Positions 25,601 through 52,690 of a DNA stretch of 64,000 nt are shown here, one piece after another; the stretch's first letter is position 1, and every line of letters starts with the position of its first letter. Source of the DNA: Agelaius tricolor (Eukaryota > Chordata > Aves > Passeriformes > Icteridae); the NCBI GenBank assembly GCA_023055355.1, contig JALJCS010000038.1:5021001-5085000 (forward strand), given 5' to 3'. The position numbers and the translations under genes are program-made. The notes under the pieces were generated by a model. It saw only the letters and a list, made by a program, of their open reading frames with translations, made no database searches and was not told the DNA's origin.

Positions 25601-28600
25601 AGAACTTCTGGTAATCCCATGAAATCAGAGAATAAACAGAAATGTAATTCATTTTGCGAGCACTTTGGCTGGTTAATTAAACAAACACTGTAGGATGTGA
25701 TGGCTAAAGCACATTTCCCCATCACACCTGTAAGGCTCAGAGCTGGGCTGTGGCCCTGCCCTGGGCAGTTGGGAGCAGAGTGGGCCCAGCTGGAGCCCAG
25801 GGCCCGGCTCTGCTGCAGTGCCAGGGTGCTCTGAGTCACTGCAGCCTGAGCTCCCGGAGATGGGATCCCAGATTTATGCAGAGAGAAATATTTAGCCTTG
25901 TGCTAAGATGTGTTTTTGTTGCAGGCAATATGGTCCCCTTATGGCACAGGAGTCTTGGTACTCCTTGTATTTCAAGAAGCTGAATTAATTGCACACTAAA
26001 CATAATTCTCTGGTAGGAGTAGCAGTACTACAGTAACATCTGAAAAATTTGGCATGTGAAGCGTTTCTAAATTTCCTTCCTACGTAGGTAAACCTTAACT
26101 TAGGGAACAGGAGCTGTGAGATATTGCAGATTCCAGGGAGGACTGGACAGGTACCAATTTTATGCTTAGTAGTTAAACAACTACTTGACTTCTTAAACTT
26201 TCTAGAATTTTGAAAATTAAGCATCAGATCTGCGTGTCTTTGAAGGAATTATTTTATCTGCTTTTATGTCTTGTAAGGAGAATGTTTTTCCATTTGGCTT
26301 AGAAGTCAGGGAGGGATGCTTGTTTGGATATGAGTCACTTCTGATATTTCTCCAGATAGATTGTGTAGATAAGCTGCAGAGAGATTTAATGTACAAATTG
26401 CCTTCAGAGACATGTGTGTCCACTGGAATCCACTTAGGGAACATTGAGGGCTTTGGGACATGATGCCACATAGCACCACTTAACTTTGACATTGATAATA
26501 ATAGTGATTTTTATTAAATCTTATCAATATAGTAGTAACTGTCTTCATCCCTCACTTCCTGTAGATATCTGTCAGCAAGATAACTTGGAGGGGATAAAAA
26601 TAAGTTGTTAATTCCCAGAATGTAGCTACAAGCAATGACTTCAGCAGTTCTGGCAAGATGATCAATTTAAGCACTAACAGGGATTCCCATCTCTGGACGT
26701 TTGAACCAGTCCTGCTGCATGGTGGGCGTTTGCCATGGAGATCTGCCTGGCCTGGGGTAATTGCTCTAATCAAAATGTCAGGAGCAAACCCCAGTGTAGC
26801 ATCACAAACTGTGGTTAGTGAGAGACTCTCAGTGCCTGTGGTCATGGCCCTGCAGCCCTGGCTGCTGTGGTCACAACTGGGTGCTCTCTCTTTCCACTTT
26901 AATTCCTTGCATTTACCACCCCAAACCCCACAGCGTGTCCTTTTCATTCCTTCCCTTTTGCACATGAGCACTTAACTAAACCTGGAATGGAAAGTTAATG
27001 GGAATTGGAAAACCCCTCTCAACCTCCCTGGCATTATTGATGTGTGTATTGAGATCTTGGAGACCCTGTTTAACCCTTGCTTGCTTTCTGTGTTCTCCCT
27101 AATGCCCCCATTAGTGCTCTCCCTGGAACAGTCTGTGCTGGCTTCTCCAGTTGGTTTTAGCTGATTGAGAGCAGTTTGCTATCAGTCCTACTTGGGGAGT
27201 AGAGTCTCTAATTGGACTGTGTCATTTTTCTCCTACTGAGTTGCCTACTGCTGTCATGACACTCATGAAGTAACAGTTACTCTTCACCTTTTGACTTCAA
27301 AAATCTTCCAAGCACTCTTGCCCAGTGCTGGGGTTCTTTGGGATCCTGTGAGGAGACTCTTCACCCTCCGGGCTGTGGGTTTGTGGGGAGTAACGTAGTG
27401 TTACTCCTGATAGTAGTGGTGAGGAGTGAGGAAGAAACACAGGTTTCTTCCCCAAGTTCTTTAGAAGACAGGTGTATGTTTTAAACCCAGAGTGGTTTGA
27501 GTTGGTGTGTTCTGCATTGCTCAGCACTTGGATGTGTTTTTGCTGAGACCCCCTGGCTGCAGCCCCTTCCTGCAGTGCCTCTGGCAATCCAGCCCCACCA
27601 GAACTGCTTGTGTGTCACAAATCACTAAGAATGCACCAATCTTGGTTCCTCACTGTGGGGTAAGAGATTGGAGGATTTGGTCTTGGCTCTCTCCAGTCCT
27701 GCTGGGAGCTCACTGTGGGTCAGAAAGAGCTGTAGTTCTCCAGACACTTCCACTGCACAGGTAAGGAGCAGCAGACCATTAATCATCAAATAACCCCCTT
27801 AATGTGCAGTGAGAAGCATCAACTTCAGCTGGCCTGGGATGAAACTGAGAGGAAAAGGAGCAGATTGATGAACATTTTCAGTAGTTTGGTTCTCATATCT
27901 GCCTGGGATACTCTTTTCTAAATAGCAGATTTCTGGCAGGAGATAGATTTGTTTTGAGGTTGTTTAGGGGTTTTTTAAAAGATTAAGTACATTGCTCATG
28001 CTTGCAGAATTCTTCATCTTCTAAGCAGCTAAATTGTTCAAAGATAGAGAGAGATGATTGTATCTGAGAGGGTTTCAGAGTTGTCTTAGAGCCAGCTGAG
28101 TTCTTGCTGATGGGCTGCTGGTCTGAGCATCCTTTTCTTGGGGTTTTTTCTTGGGAACCCTGGCAGAGGCTGGCACCAGCCCTACAGGGGCTGCAGAGCT
28201 GTCTCAGAGCAGCCTGGGCTGGGAGCAGCAGCATCCCTTGCTCTCCTCACTGCCAGAGAACAGAATTGGCTCTTGCAAACTGGCAGCACCAAGGGCTTTC
28301 AAATCCTTTGTGTTTCTGAAACATTTTCTGGTTTTTTCTCTCCAGATGGCAGCTCTGCAAAGTCCCTTCTATGGAGATAAAATGAACCTGTTTTCTCTTT
28401 GCCAAAAAATAGAGCAATGTGACTACCCACCTCTTCCAGCTGAACATTATTCTGAAAAGGTAAATTGGGAGTGTGGTTGCAGGGGAATGGGAGGTGCAGT
28501 GAAGCTTCTCCAGGCACAGGGAAAGAGAAGCCAGGAGGAGAACCCCCCACATCCAGGGAAGAACAGGGGATGGCCAGCGGGTCCTGGATACTTGGCTGAG

Positions 28601-31255
28601 CAAATTATTTCTGTGGTGTCTGAATACTGATGAGCTAAATCAAGACAAAAAAGATTTCTTAATCTGGGGAATATTGTCAAAATGAAAGTCTATGGTGCTG
28701 GCAGAAACCAGCAGTGAGCTGTGGGAAAACCCTCTCCTTGCTTCCTTTCCCATGAAACATTTCATAAAAGAGCACTGGTATGTTTGTTTATGTTTGTTTA
28801 TGAGTTCTTCAGTGTGTGACAAAGTGGGGAAGGATTCATTTTAAGACAAAAAGAAAAGCCATTTAGTTTAATGCAGTAAGACCTGAACAGCAGCTGCCCA
28901 GGTTTGTGTGTCTGGCCATGAGGGATGGCAGCAGCATCTGAAGCAGTGCATAAACCCAGTGTCCCAGTTCCTGCTGGCCCAGCTGCAGACACATGTGCTG
29001 GGTTTCCTCAGGGCCTCTTGAGATGAGCTTGACTTTTTTCTGCCTCACCTAGACAAAGCAGCTGGATTTCCTTAACCTCCTCATTTCTTACAGCGCCTTC
29101 TCTTTGAAAGGAAATGGCGAATGGCATTCTGAATGTTCACTACATCCTATGGGGTTTTTCTTTTGTTTCACTCTACCTCAGCATCCTGAGGAGGAGGCAG
29201 GAAGCCGGGAAGTACCGAGCACAGCCTGGCCTCCGCCCTGGGAGGGACCCTGCACCAACTTCACTTTTTGCTTTGTTTTTCCTGGCCAAGAAACTGGTGC
29301 AAAACGGTGCTTTGAGAACTCGGCTGTAGAAGTGAATTTTACCATTTCTTTGCCCCAAGCTCCGTAGCAGCACCCAGCTCCATGCATCCCTTTGCTGTGC
29401 TGCTGCAGCTTGCATTTCAGGATATGCCTGTTGGCAGCAGGAATTAGTGTAAGTTGACAGATGTGTTTCCTGTCTTTACAATTACTGTCTGTTTGCCTCC
29501 CTCTGGCAGTGCTAAAGAGTGTGTGGAGTGCAGTGATACAGTTGGGGTGAGAAGGATGGTTTGGAGCTCAAAGGCGCCGGCTCCCAGAGAACTGCAGATG
29601 GTTCATGCACTATTAACAGGATGCTGGGGAGGCTGTGCCTGTGGCTGCAGCTCCTCAGCTGCTGCTGGTGCTCACTGGAACAGCACAAACAGGGAATTAG
29701 AACAGGGCTCCAGCACCAACAGCATCCAGTGTGTACTTCCTTGGAACAAGAAAGAGGAATAAGGCAGTGTTTTTTAAGCTTTAGTTTCCTTTCAGGGATG
29801 TTCCTCTCCTCTGTGGCTTTTTGTGCCTCACCAGTCCACATCCCCCTGTGAGTAACTGCATGCTGCTGGAAGCAGGAGGAGGAGCTGGGATCCAGCCAGG
29901 ATTGGTTTTCTATATTGGGAACAGATTTGCTGGTAACTGGAGATGCTGATCCAGGCTCAGCCCGTGGTTCCTGTGGGTACTGCTGGATGCCTGTGAGGAC
30001 AGAACTGCCCGGGCTGTGTCTCAGTGCTGCGGGCACAGGGGAGCACAGCTCCTGTTTGGACAAATGGCACTGACAGCACAGGCCCTGGGCAGAGCTCGAG
30101 GAGCATTTTCAGTGGTTTGTGGGAGTTTTGTGGTCAGGGCTGGTATGTGTTCAGTCTTTGGGGTCTCAAGGTTGTGAAGGCTGCAATGTCCCTGCCCTGA
30201 GCTGCTCAAAGTCACCAGAGAATGGGCAGGGCCAGGCAGCAGGTCTGGGTTGGGAGCAAGGGCTGGCCTGGCTCTATCCAGAGCTGGAATCCTGGGGTAC
30301 GTTTGTTAATGCAGCTGAGGCCGTGTGCTTGATAGCTCTATGGCCACGCTTTTAATTACCGGTAAAATAATTGGCACTGTGGCTACTGGGAGGATGTGAG
30401 AAGATCAGAGGCTCAAGGCTGTTTTTCCTGGTGCCTCAGGGGTACCAGCAGCTTTCAGTGTCTGTATAATTAAAAGCTACAATCTTTCATGTGCACAATA
30501 AAGAGGGCTGGGAGGTGGGGAGACTCCAGCCCTTCTGCATTTTATTTATTAGACATAATCAATGACCAGTTTCTCTTCCTCATAAAGGTTTTTTAGGAAG
30601 CACCAGGGTCTCATAGCTGTGTCCAGTAGCTTAGGATCCACAAGTGCTGGTCAGGCTCTTCATGCTAAAGGCTGGAGTTTAGTGCTGGGTGCTGGGGGTG
30701 GTGCAGGAAGGGCAGCACAACTGCAGTTCCTGAGAACTCAGCTCAGGCTCCCCCTTTCCTCACTTCCCTTTCACTGGCAGGTCCCTCCTCACCTCCCACA
30801 TCTTGGAAGTGATCTCGGGTTTCCTTCCTTCCTTTCTCCTTGTTCTGCTTGTGCCACAGTGCCTCCCTCTGTCCCATGCTCTCCCCAGCCCTGGGAGCAC
30901 AGGCTGGGTCCTCCTTTGGGATGTAAAATATTCTGGGATTGAGGAAGATTTAAGTCTTTAGTGAAGATTTGGTGGAAAAAGATTCTTCTTGGCTCTTTTG
31001 GAGGCGGGACACACAGACATGAGCCAGACACATGCCTGGACTCTGCCCAGCACAGTGGAGGTTCCCCTCTCTGGCAGACGCTCCCAGAGCCCTTGCAGGA
31101 GTCCCGAGGATTCACTCACGTGTGCCTGTTCTGCTGTCTTGCAGCTGCGGGAGCTGGTGAGCATGTGCATCTACCCCGACCCAGACCAGAGGCCTGACAT
31201 CGGCTACGTGCACCAAATAGCCAAACAAATGCACGTGTGGACCTCGAGCACATGA
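4580..31255 (+). CDS. NEK6: NEK6, NIMA-related serine/threonine kinase 6 (whole coding region, nine exons)
   Basis: Joined exons are 4580-4672, 11596-11736, 12629-12691, 13803-13913, 17077-17185, 18427-18534, 24687-24781, 28346-28459 and 31145-31255. They sum to 945 nt, giving 314 residues plus TGA, one more than the 313-residue human form; all phases agree. Residues 1-31 are a variable, His/Gln/Pro-rich N-terminus. The kinase domain follows: glycine-rich loop GRGQFSEV (53-60), ATP lysine K75 in VALKK, the autoinhibitory tyrosine Y109 (human Y108), HRD aspartate D173, DLG (191-193, the NEK6/7 form of DFG), activation-loop T203 and S207 (human T202/S206, targets of NEK9) and SPE (216-218). IIKYLDSF, the SQMIKYF junction and the C-terminus ending WTSST separate it from NEK7. 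The known role is mitotic spindle formation and cytokinesis downstream of NEK9. Residue 201 is Lys where human NEK6 has Glu. Transcription probably starts left of the window. Confidence 0.98.
4673..11595 (+). other. NEK6 intron after coding exon 1
   Basis: This 6.9-kb GT-AG intron has no other exon that I recognise. It contains an AT-rich block with many TAAT cores (5640-5885), a perfect inverted repeat (9227-9264), an octamer-like ATGCAAAT near 9609 and a GC-richer end (11170-11570). Confidence 0.85.
9227..9264. repeat. Perfect 14-bp inverted repeat with 10-nt loop
   Basis: Arm 9227-9240 (AAAGATCATGGGTT) is the exact reverse complement of 9251-9264, around the loop at 9241-9250. It would fold as a hairpin in either strand's RNA. 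No homology to a known small RNA is evident. Confidence 0.9.
11596..11736 (+). CDS. NEK6: NEK6 coding exon 2 (residues 32-78)
   Basis: This 141-nt exon lies between TTTGACAG and the donor GTGAGC and is in phase 0 at both ends. It encodes RHLTS...[17 protein letters not shown] and on to VALKKVQ, so it carries the glycine-rich loop (53-60) and the ATP-binding lysine K75. Confidence 0.98.
11737..12628 (+). other. NEK6 intron after coding exon 2
   Basis: This 892-bp GT-AG intron is AT-rich towards its 3' end. Nothing else is seen in it. Its acceptor is AAG. Confidence 0.9.
12629..12691 (+). CDS. NEK6: NEK6 coding exon 3 (residues 79-99)
   Basis: This 63-nt exon encodes [20 protein letters not shown] plus K, the helix C region of the kinase N-lobe. 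It is in phase 0 at both ends, with donor GTAAGA. The acceptor is AAG (gtttgaag) instead of the usual YAG, but frame and homology fix the boundary. Confidence 0.97.
12692..13802 (+). other. NEK6 intron after coding exon 3, with a G16 run
   Basis: This 1.1-kb GT-AG intron contains a homopolymer of 16 G at 13484-13499. Nothing else distinctive is visible. Confidence 0.9.
13484..13499. repeat. Poly(G) run of 16
   Basis: Sixteen uninterrupted G residues follow AAT and precede AATTGG. Such runs can form G-quadruplexes and are prone to length error in sequencing. Confidence 0.95.
13803..13913 (+). CDS. NEK6: NEK6 coding exon 4 (residues 100-136)
   Basis: This 111-nt exon starts after CTCTGCAG and ends before GTAAGG. 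It begins [14 protein letters not shown] and ends GDLSQMIK. It holds the autoinhibitory tyrosine Y109 (human Y108) and the hinge segment [19 protein letters not shown] is a NEK6 signature relative to NEK7. Confidence 0.98.
13914..17076 (+). other. NEK6 intron after coding exon 4
   Basis: This 3.2-kb GT-AG intron has no recognised gene. Its last 400 bp (about 16680-16920) is AT-rich with repeated TAATTA/ATTAA cores and looks like a candidate regulatory block. Confidence 0.85.
17077..17185 (+). CDS. NEK6: NEK6 coding exon 5 (residues 137-172, split codon 173)
   Basis: This 109-nt exon runs from CCCACAG to GTAACA. It begins [18 protein letters not shown] and ends SRRVMHR, with one base of the catalytic Asp codon. 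It covers helices D and E and the start of the catalytic loop. Confidence 0.98.
17186..18426 (+). other. NEK6 intron after coding exon 5
   Basis: This 1.2-kb GT-AG intron interrupts the HRD aspartate codon. Nothing else is seen in it. Confidence 0.9.
18427..18534 (+). CDS. NEK6: NEK6 coding exon 6 (residues 173-208, split codon 209)
   Basis: This 108-nt exon starts after TTCTTGCAG and ends before GTAAGC. It completes HRD and encodes [20 protein letters not shown] and most of the activation loop ([12 protein letters not shown]). D173 is the catalytic base, D191 of DLG binds metal, and S207 is the NEK9 site. Lys201 replaces the human NEK6 Glu and matches NEK7. Confidence 0.98.
20050..20600. 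promoter_or_regulatory. CpG-rich intronic patch with X-box and octamer motifs
   Basis: Three CpG-dense patches flank AT-rich sequence holding ATGCAAAT (about 20214-20221), TAATTA and a run of ATTCAT/ATTAAG cores. The X-box palindrome lies at 20146-20159. The mixture resembles a developmental enhancer or an internal promoter. Function is inferred. Confidence 0.45.
20146..20159. promoter_or_regulatory. RFX-type X-box palindrome GTTGCCCTGGCAAC
   Basis: Two perfect inverted GTTGCC half-sites are separated by 2 bp, matching the RFX-family consensus (GTTNCC-ATGG-NAAC type). The motif lies in a CpG-rich stretch of a NEK6 intron. Confidence 0.6.
22610..22712. repeat. Short minisatellite, 11-bp unit (AGCCCTGTCAC type)
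   Basis: About nine diverged copies of an 11-bp unit related to CACAGCCCTGT occur in tandem within the NEK6 intron. Confidence 0.8.
22886..23018. repeat. Short minisatellite, 20-bp unit
   Basis: Roughly six copies of a 20-bp C-rich unit occur, alternating GTGCCCCTCCCGCCCGCCCC and GTGCCCCTCTCATCTGCCCC types. It gives spurious open frames in several phases. Confidence 0.85.
24687..24781 (+). CDS. NEK6: NEK6 coding exon 7 (residues 209-240), followed by a GC donor
   Basis: This 95-nt exon starts after TTTTTGCAG. It encodes [17 protein letters not shown] and on to WSLGCLLYE, the P+1 loop with SPE (216-218) and helix F. Frame and homology place the end at 24781, so the donor is GCAAGT, a GC-AG intron. 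Confidence 0.97.
24782..28345 (+). other. NEK6 intron after coding exon 7 (GC-AG type)
   Basis: This 3.6-kb intron starts GCAAGT and ends TCTCCAG. It includes an AT-rich, possibly conserved stretch near 26560-26830. No exon is recognised. Confidence 0.85.
28346..28459 (+). CDS. NEK6: NEK6 coding exon 8 (residues 241-278)
   Basis: This 114-nt exon starts after CTCTCCAG and ends before GTAAAT, in phase 0 at both ends. It begins [19 protein letters not shown] and ends EHYSEK, in the kinase C-lobe. FSLCQ and AEHYSEK fit NEK6 better than NEK7. Confidence 0.98.
28460..31144 (+). other. NEK6 intron after coding exon 8
   Basis: This 2.7-kb GT-AG intron has nothing beyond ordinary unique sequence and a short duplicated TATGTTTGTT near 28779-28800. 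Confidence 0.85.
31145..31255 (+). CDS. NEK6: NEK6 last coding exon (residues 279-314, TGA 31253-31255)
   Basis: This exon starts after GTCTTGCAG. It encodes [20 protein letters not shown], then [16 protein letters not shown] and TGA. The 111 nt end at a position equivalent to the human C-terminus (WMSST). Confidence 0.98.
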   Translation: MRELVSMCIYPDPDQRPDIGYVHQIAKQMHVWTSST

Positions 31256-33130
31256 GCCAGGGCCAGCACAGCTCAGTCTTACTTGAATTCTTTTTCTCAG
31301 CTGAAAGCGACTGGTGCCAGGTCACACAGGTGGGAGGTTGAGCACTCGCAGCAGAGGCTCCATCATTTGCAGGTTATTTGACAAGGACTCTTACAGGTGG
31401 TTGTGCTTTTAACGTGAAGATTCTGTGAGGTATTGCAAGTGATTCTTTTTATTTTTTATTTTTAAGGCAAATAATGTTACGGATGTAGATCATTTAAGGG
31501 TCCTTTCTTAAAACTGTCGTGTGTAATCTAGGATAGCAGCTATTACCGAGGGCTCAGCGTTTGCCAGACCTTCTATCTTAACTGTAATGTGAAATATTGA
31601 AATAATTCCTTCAGTGAAATCACTTTATACTAATGTAAGGATTACCATAGATTTTGTGTAATTTGTATAACTGCTACTTTGCCTCTTCTGCAAATGGTTA
31701 ATAGCAAATTCAGTTTTTACTTGGTATATTTTAAAGCAGCCATTTATGTTTTTATTAATTTCCTCCTCTTCAGACTTAGGAACTGGGAAGGGTTGGGGGG
31801 GTGGGAAATCCTTTTGTTTCATGATTTCTTAATTGAAAACTTAAAGAGTATTTGATGATTCATTTCTCTGTCAGAGATGAGTTAAACATGAGCCTGGGGA
31901 AAAGATAAACACGCCAAGCAAACCCCTGCCAGCCTTGCTCCTGCTCCTTTCCCTCATTTTTCCCTTTTGGAATGGTTCTTCACCTCCAGGTTCCTGTTTA
32001 AAACCAGTGTTTCTCAAAGCCAACTCAGTTTTGGTGCAGAGACTTTTACATGTCCAATAGTACATTGGGTACTATCGGTGGAACTTCAGCAGTGTTTTAA
32101 ACACTTGGAAAATTTAAAAAAAATAAATGAAATGCTTTGTGTATGGAATTCTGCATAGGATCAGCCCCTTCTCTCAAACTGTGAAAGCTCATTACAGAAT
32201 GTGAATGTTTATAAAATCTCAACGTGGTCTGAAGGAGTCATCGTCTTTAACGGCATGAAAATTGTCAACCAGCTCAATTCATTCATTGAATCAATGATTT
32301 GTTTCCTTACTGCCAATGGAAATACTCCCTGCCTTAGGAACAGCGTGGATTCACGTTCCAGTGTCTCCATTCCATGTACCTGTCAGGAGCAGCAGGGCTG
32401 TGCTCCAGAGGAAACCCTTGAGCCTGTGCTGCTCCACGTGGGACAGGGGCTCGTGCCAATGAATTCATTTGTGTGAGACACTTCAAATGCAGCCTGTGCC
32501 TGGTTTGTTTTTTTTAAAGAAAGCTTACAATCTTTAACTTTTTTGAACTAAGAGTAGGGTTAGGGGGTTACATACATATATATGCTTTTAGTGGATTTTT
32601 TTAACCTACTTTTCTTTACTTAAAGGAAAACTGTAGTGCCATCTTCAACTACTTCCTGTAAAATTTGGGAATATTTGTATAGGGTACCAAGAAAAGCCAT
32701 TAATTGCTGTGAATATGGTTGGTATCATTAATGGAAGATGCCACTTACTGAGGCTTCTCAGCAGAAAGTTGAGGCTGCTGCTCTCGGGAGAGATGTGGGA
32801 AATTTCAATCAGCAGGAGAATGGTGTGAAGGCACCAAATTGCTCCCACCATTCCCATGGCCACCAGCTTGGTTATTTATACCAGCTCTTTTGGCACTTCC
32901 CAGAGTTCAGCCTGAACCTCTCTGGCTCCACTGCAGCTTTCCTTGGAGCCATGGCTTCCAGGGAAGCTCAGCTCAAGTATGAGAATCTGGAGAAGTCTGG
33001 TCACGTTCTTGCTACATGAAATTTCGTAGTGCTTATAAAGAAATGTATTTCAAAAGGTAATTTTTTGCAACTGTGCCTTTTTAGATAAATAAAAAAATTA
33101 TTTCCAAAATAAACACCTTTGTTTAAAAAA
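31256..33130 (+). other. NEK6: NEK6 3' untranslated region (end estimated)
   Basis: An AT-rich, non-coding stretch follows the stop. Possible poly(A) signals AATAAA occur at 32122-32127, 33088-33093 and 33108-33113. The last two lie close together before an A-rich run and are the likeliest main end. The first, followed by a GT-rich stretch, may give a shorter form. The end point near 33130 is inferred. Confidence 0.65.
33088..33113 (+). terminator. Tandem poly(A) signals for NEK6
   Basis: Two AATAAA hexamers (33088-33093 and 33108-33113) occur about 1.85 kb after the NEK6 stop, followed by TTTG and an A-rich run. Cleavage some 15-25 nt beyond the second is expected from the usual spacing. 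Confidence 0.6.
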
Positions 33131-33600
33131 CAAAAAAGTCCAGTATTAAAGGTCCAAGTGGAGGTGAATAACAAGCCAATCAGACTCAAAATGAGGCTGG
33201 ATCTGCCCTGTATCTACAGCAAACAGGGAAGCAGTAACAGCACCATCCCCTGATGAGCAGTGATACCTGCAGTGAAGGAGGAGAGCAGTGTCTGCTGGAG
33301 GGGGCGAGGGCAGCAATTCAGAACCACCAATGCTCTCTGTTTTCTTACATTCTATTAAATCAAAACAGATCAAATTCGACTTCTGCAGAGCAGTTTTACT
33401 CCTGCTGTTTTGTTCCTGGAGTGAGGTAACAAAGCAGCTCCTTGTCTGCCCCCAGTGCCAGGGGGTGCCTGGAGGGGAGCACAGCTCTCACCTGCTCATT
33501 CCCCTTGGGGTCAGTCCCAGAGCCCTTCAGGGCTGCTCGAGCCTCACCTGCTCTAAAGGAGAAAGGGAGAAGCAGCAGCAACAGCACCAGGTACAGACAC
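33131..33600. other. Gap between the convergent NEK6 and PSMB7 ends
   Basis: About 470 bp separate the predicted poly(A) sites. No gene is seen. The stretch near 33585-33605 (read on the - strand) is GT-rich, as expected just downstream of the PSMB7 poly(A) signal. Confidence 0.7.
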
Positions 33601-33604
33601 ACAG

Positions 33605-33660
33605 ACAGTGGGCAGAGCCTCTTTATTCTGCACCAGCTGCTCTCTGAGCACCCACCAGGC
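33605..33660 (-). other. PSMB7: PSMB7 3' UTR (very short, end estimated)
   Basis: AATAAA reads on the - strand at 33627-33622, only 34 nt after the stop codon. It is followed by a GT-rich stretch (TGTCTGTGTGTCTG, about 33604-33591). Cleavage near 33605 is inferred. Confidence 0.65.
33622..33627 (-). terminator. PSMB7 poly(A) signal AATAAA
   Basis: A canonical hexamer lies on the - strand, 34 nt past the TGA, with a GT-rich downstream element. Confidence 0.75.
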
Positions 33661-52321
<18,661 letters not shown>

Positions 52322-52579
52322 GTTCCGCCGGGCACGGGGGGGGCCGCGAGCGCTTCCGGGGCAGCGAAATGGCGGCGGGGCCGCGCGCTGAGGGGCGGGG
52401 TCTGGCGGGGCCGCGCGCTGGAGGGCGGGGCCTGGCGGGGCAGAGAGGGGCGGGGCCTGACAGGGCGGGGCGGGGCGGCTGCAGGGGGGCGCTGCGGGGC
52501 CCGGCCCGAGCGTTGGGTTCCGCCCGTACAAATTGCGTGAAACGGACCCGAAACCGACCCCAAACCGACGTGCTGGCAG

Positions 52580-52690
52580 TGGAATGGTTCTGTGGCAAAA
52601 AAAAACCCAAAACCAAAAACCAAAAACCAAAACAAAACAAAAAAAAAACCCCAAAACAAAACAAAAAAACCCCAAAAAACCATTTTCAAA
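52580..52690. repeat. A/C-rich low-complexity tract
   Basis: Runs of AAAACC, CAAAA and AAAAACCCC just upstream of the PSMB7 promoter form a simple repeat without a fixed unit. It encodes artefactual Lys/Pro/Asn stretches. Confidence 0.9.
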
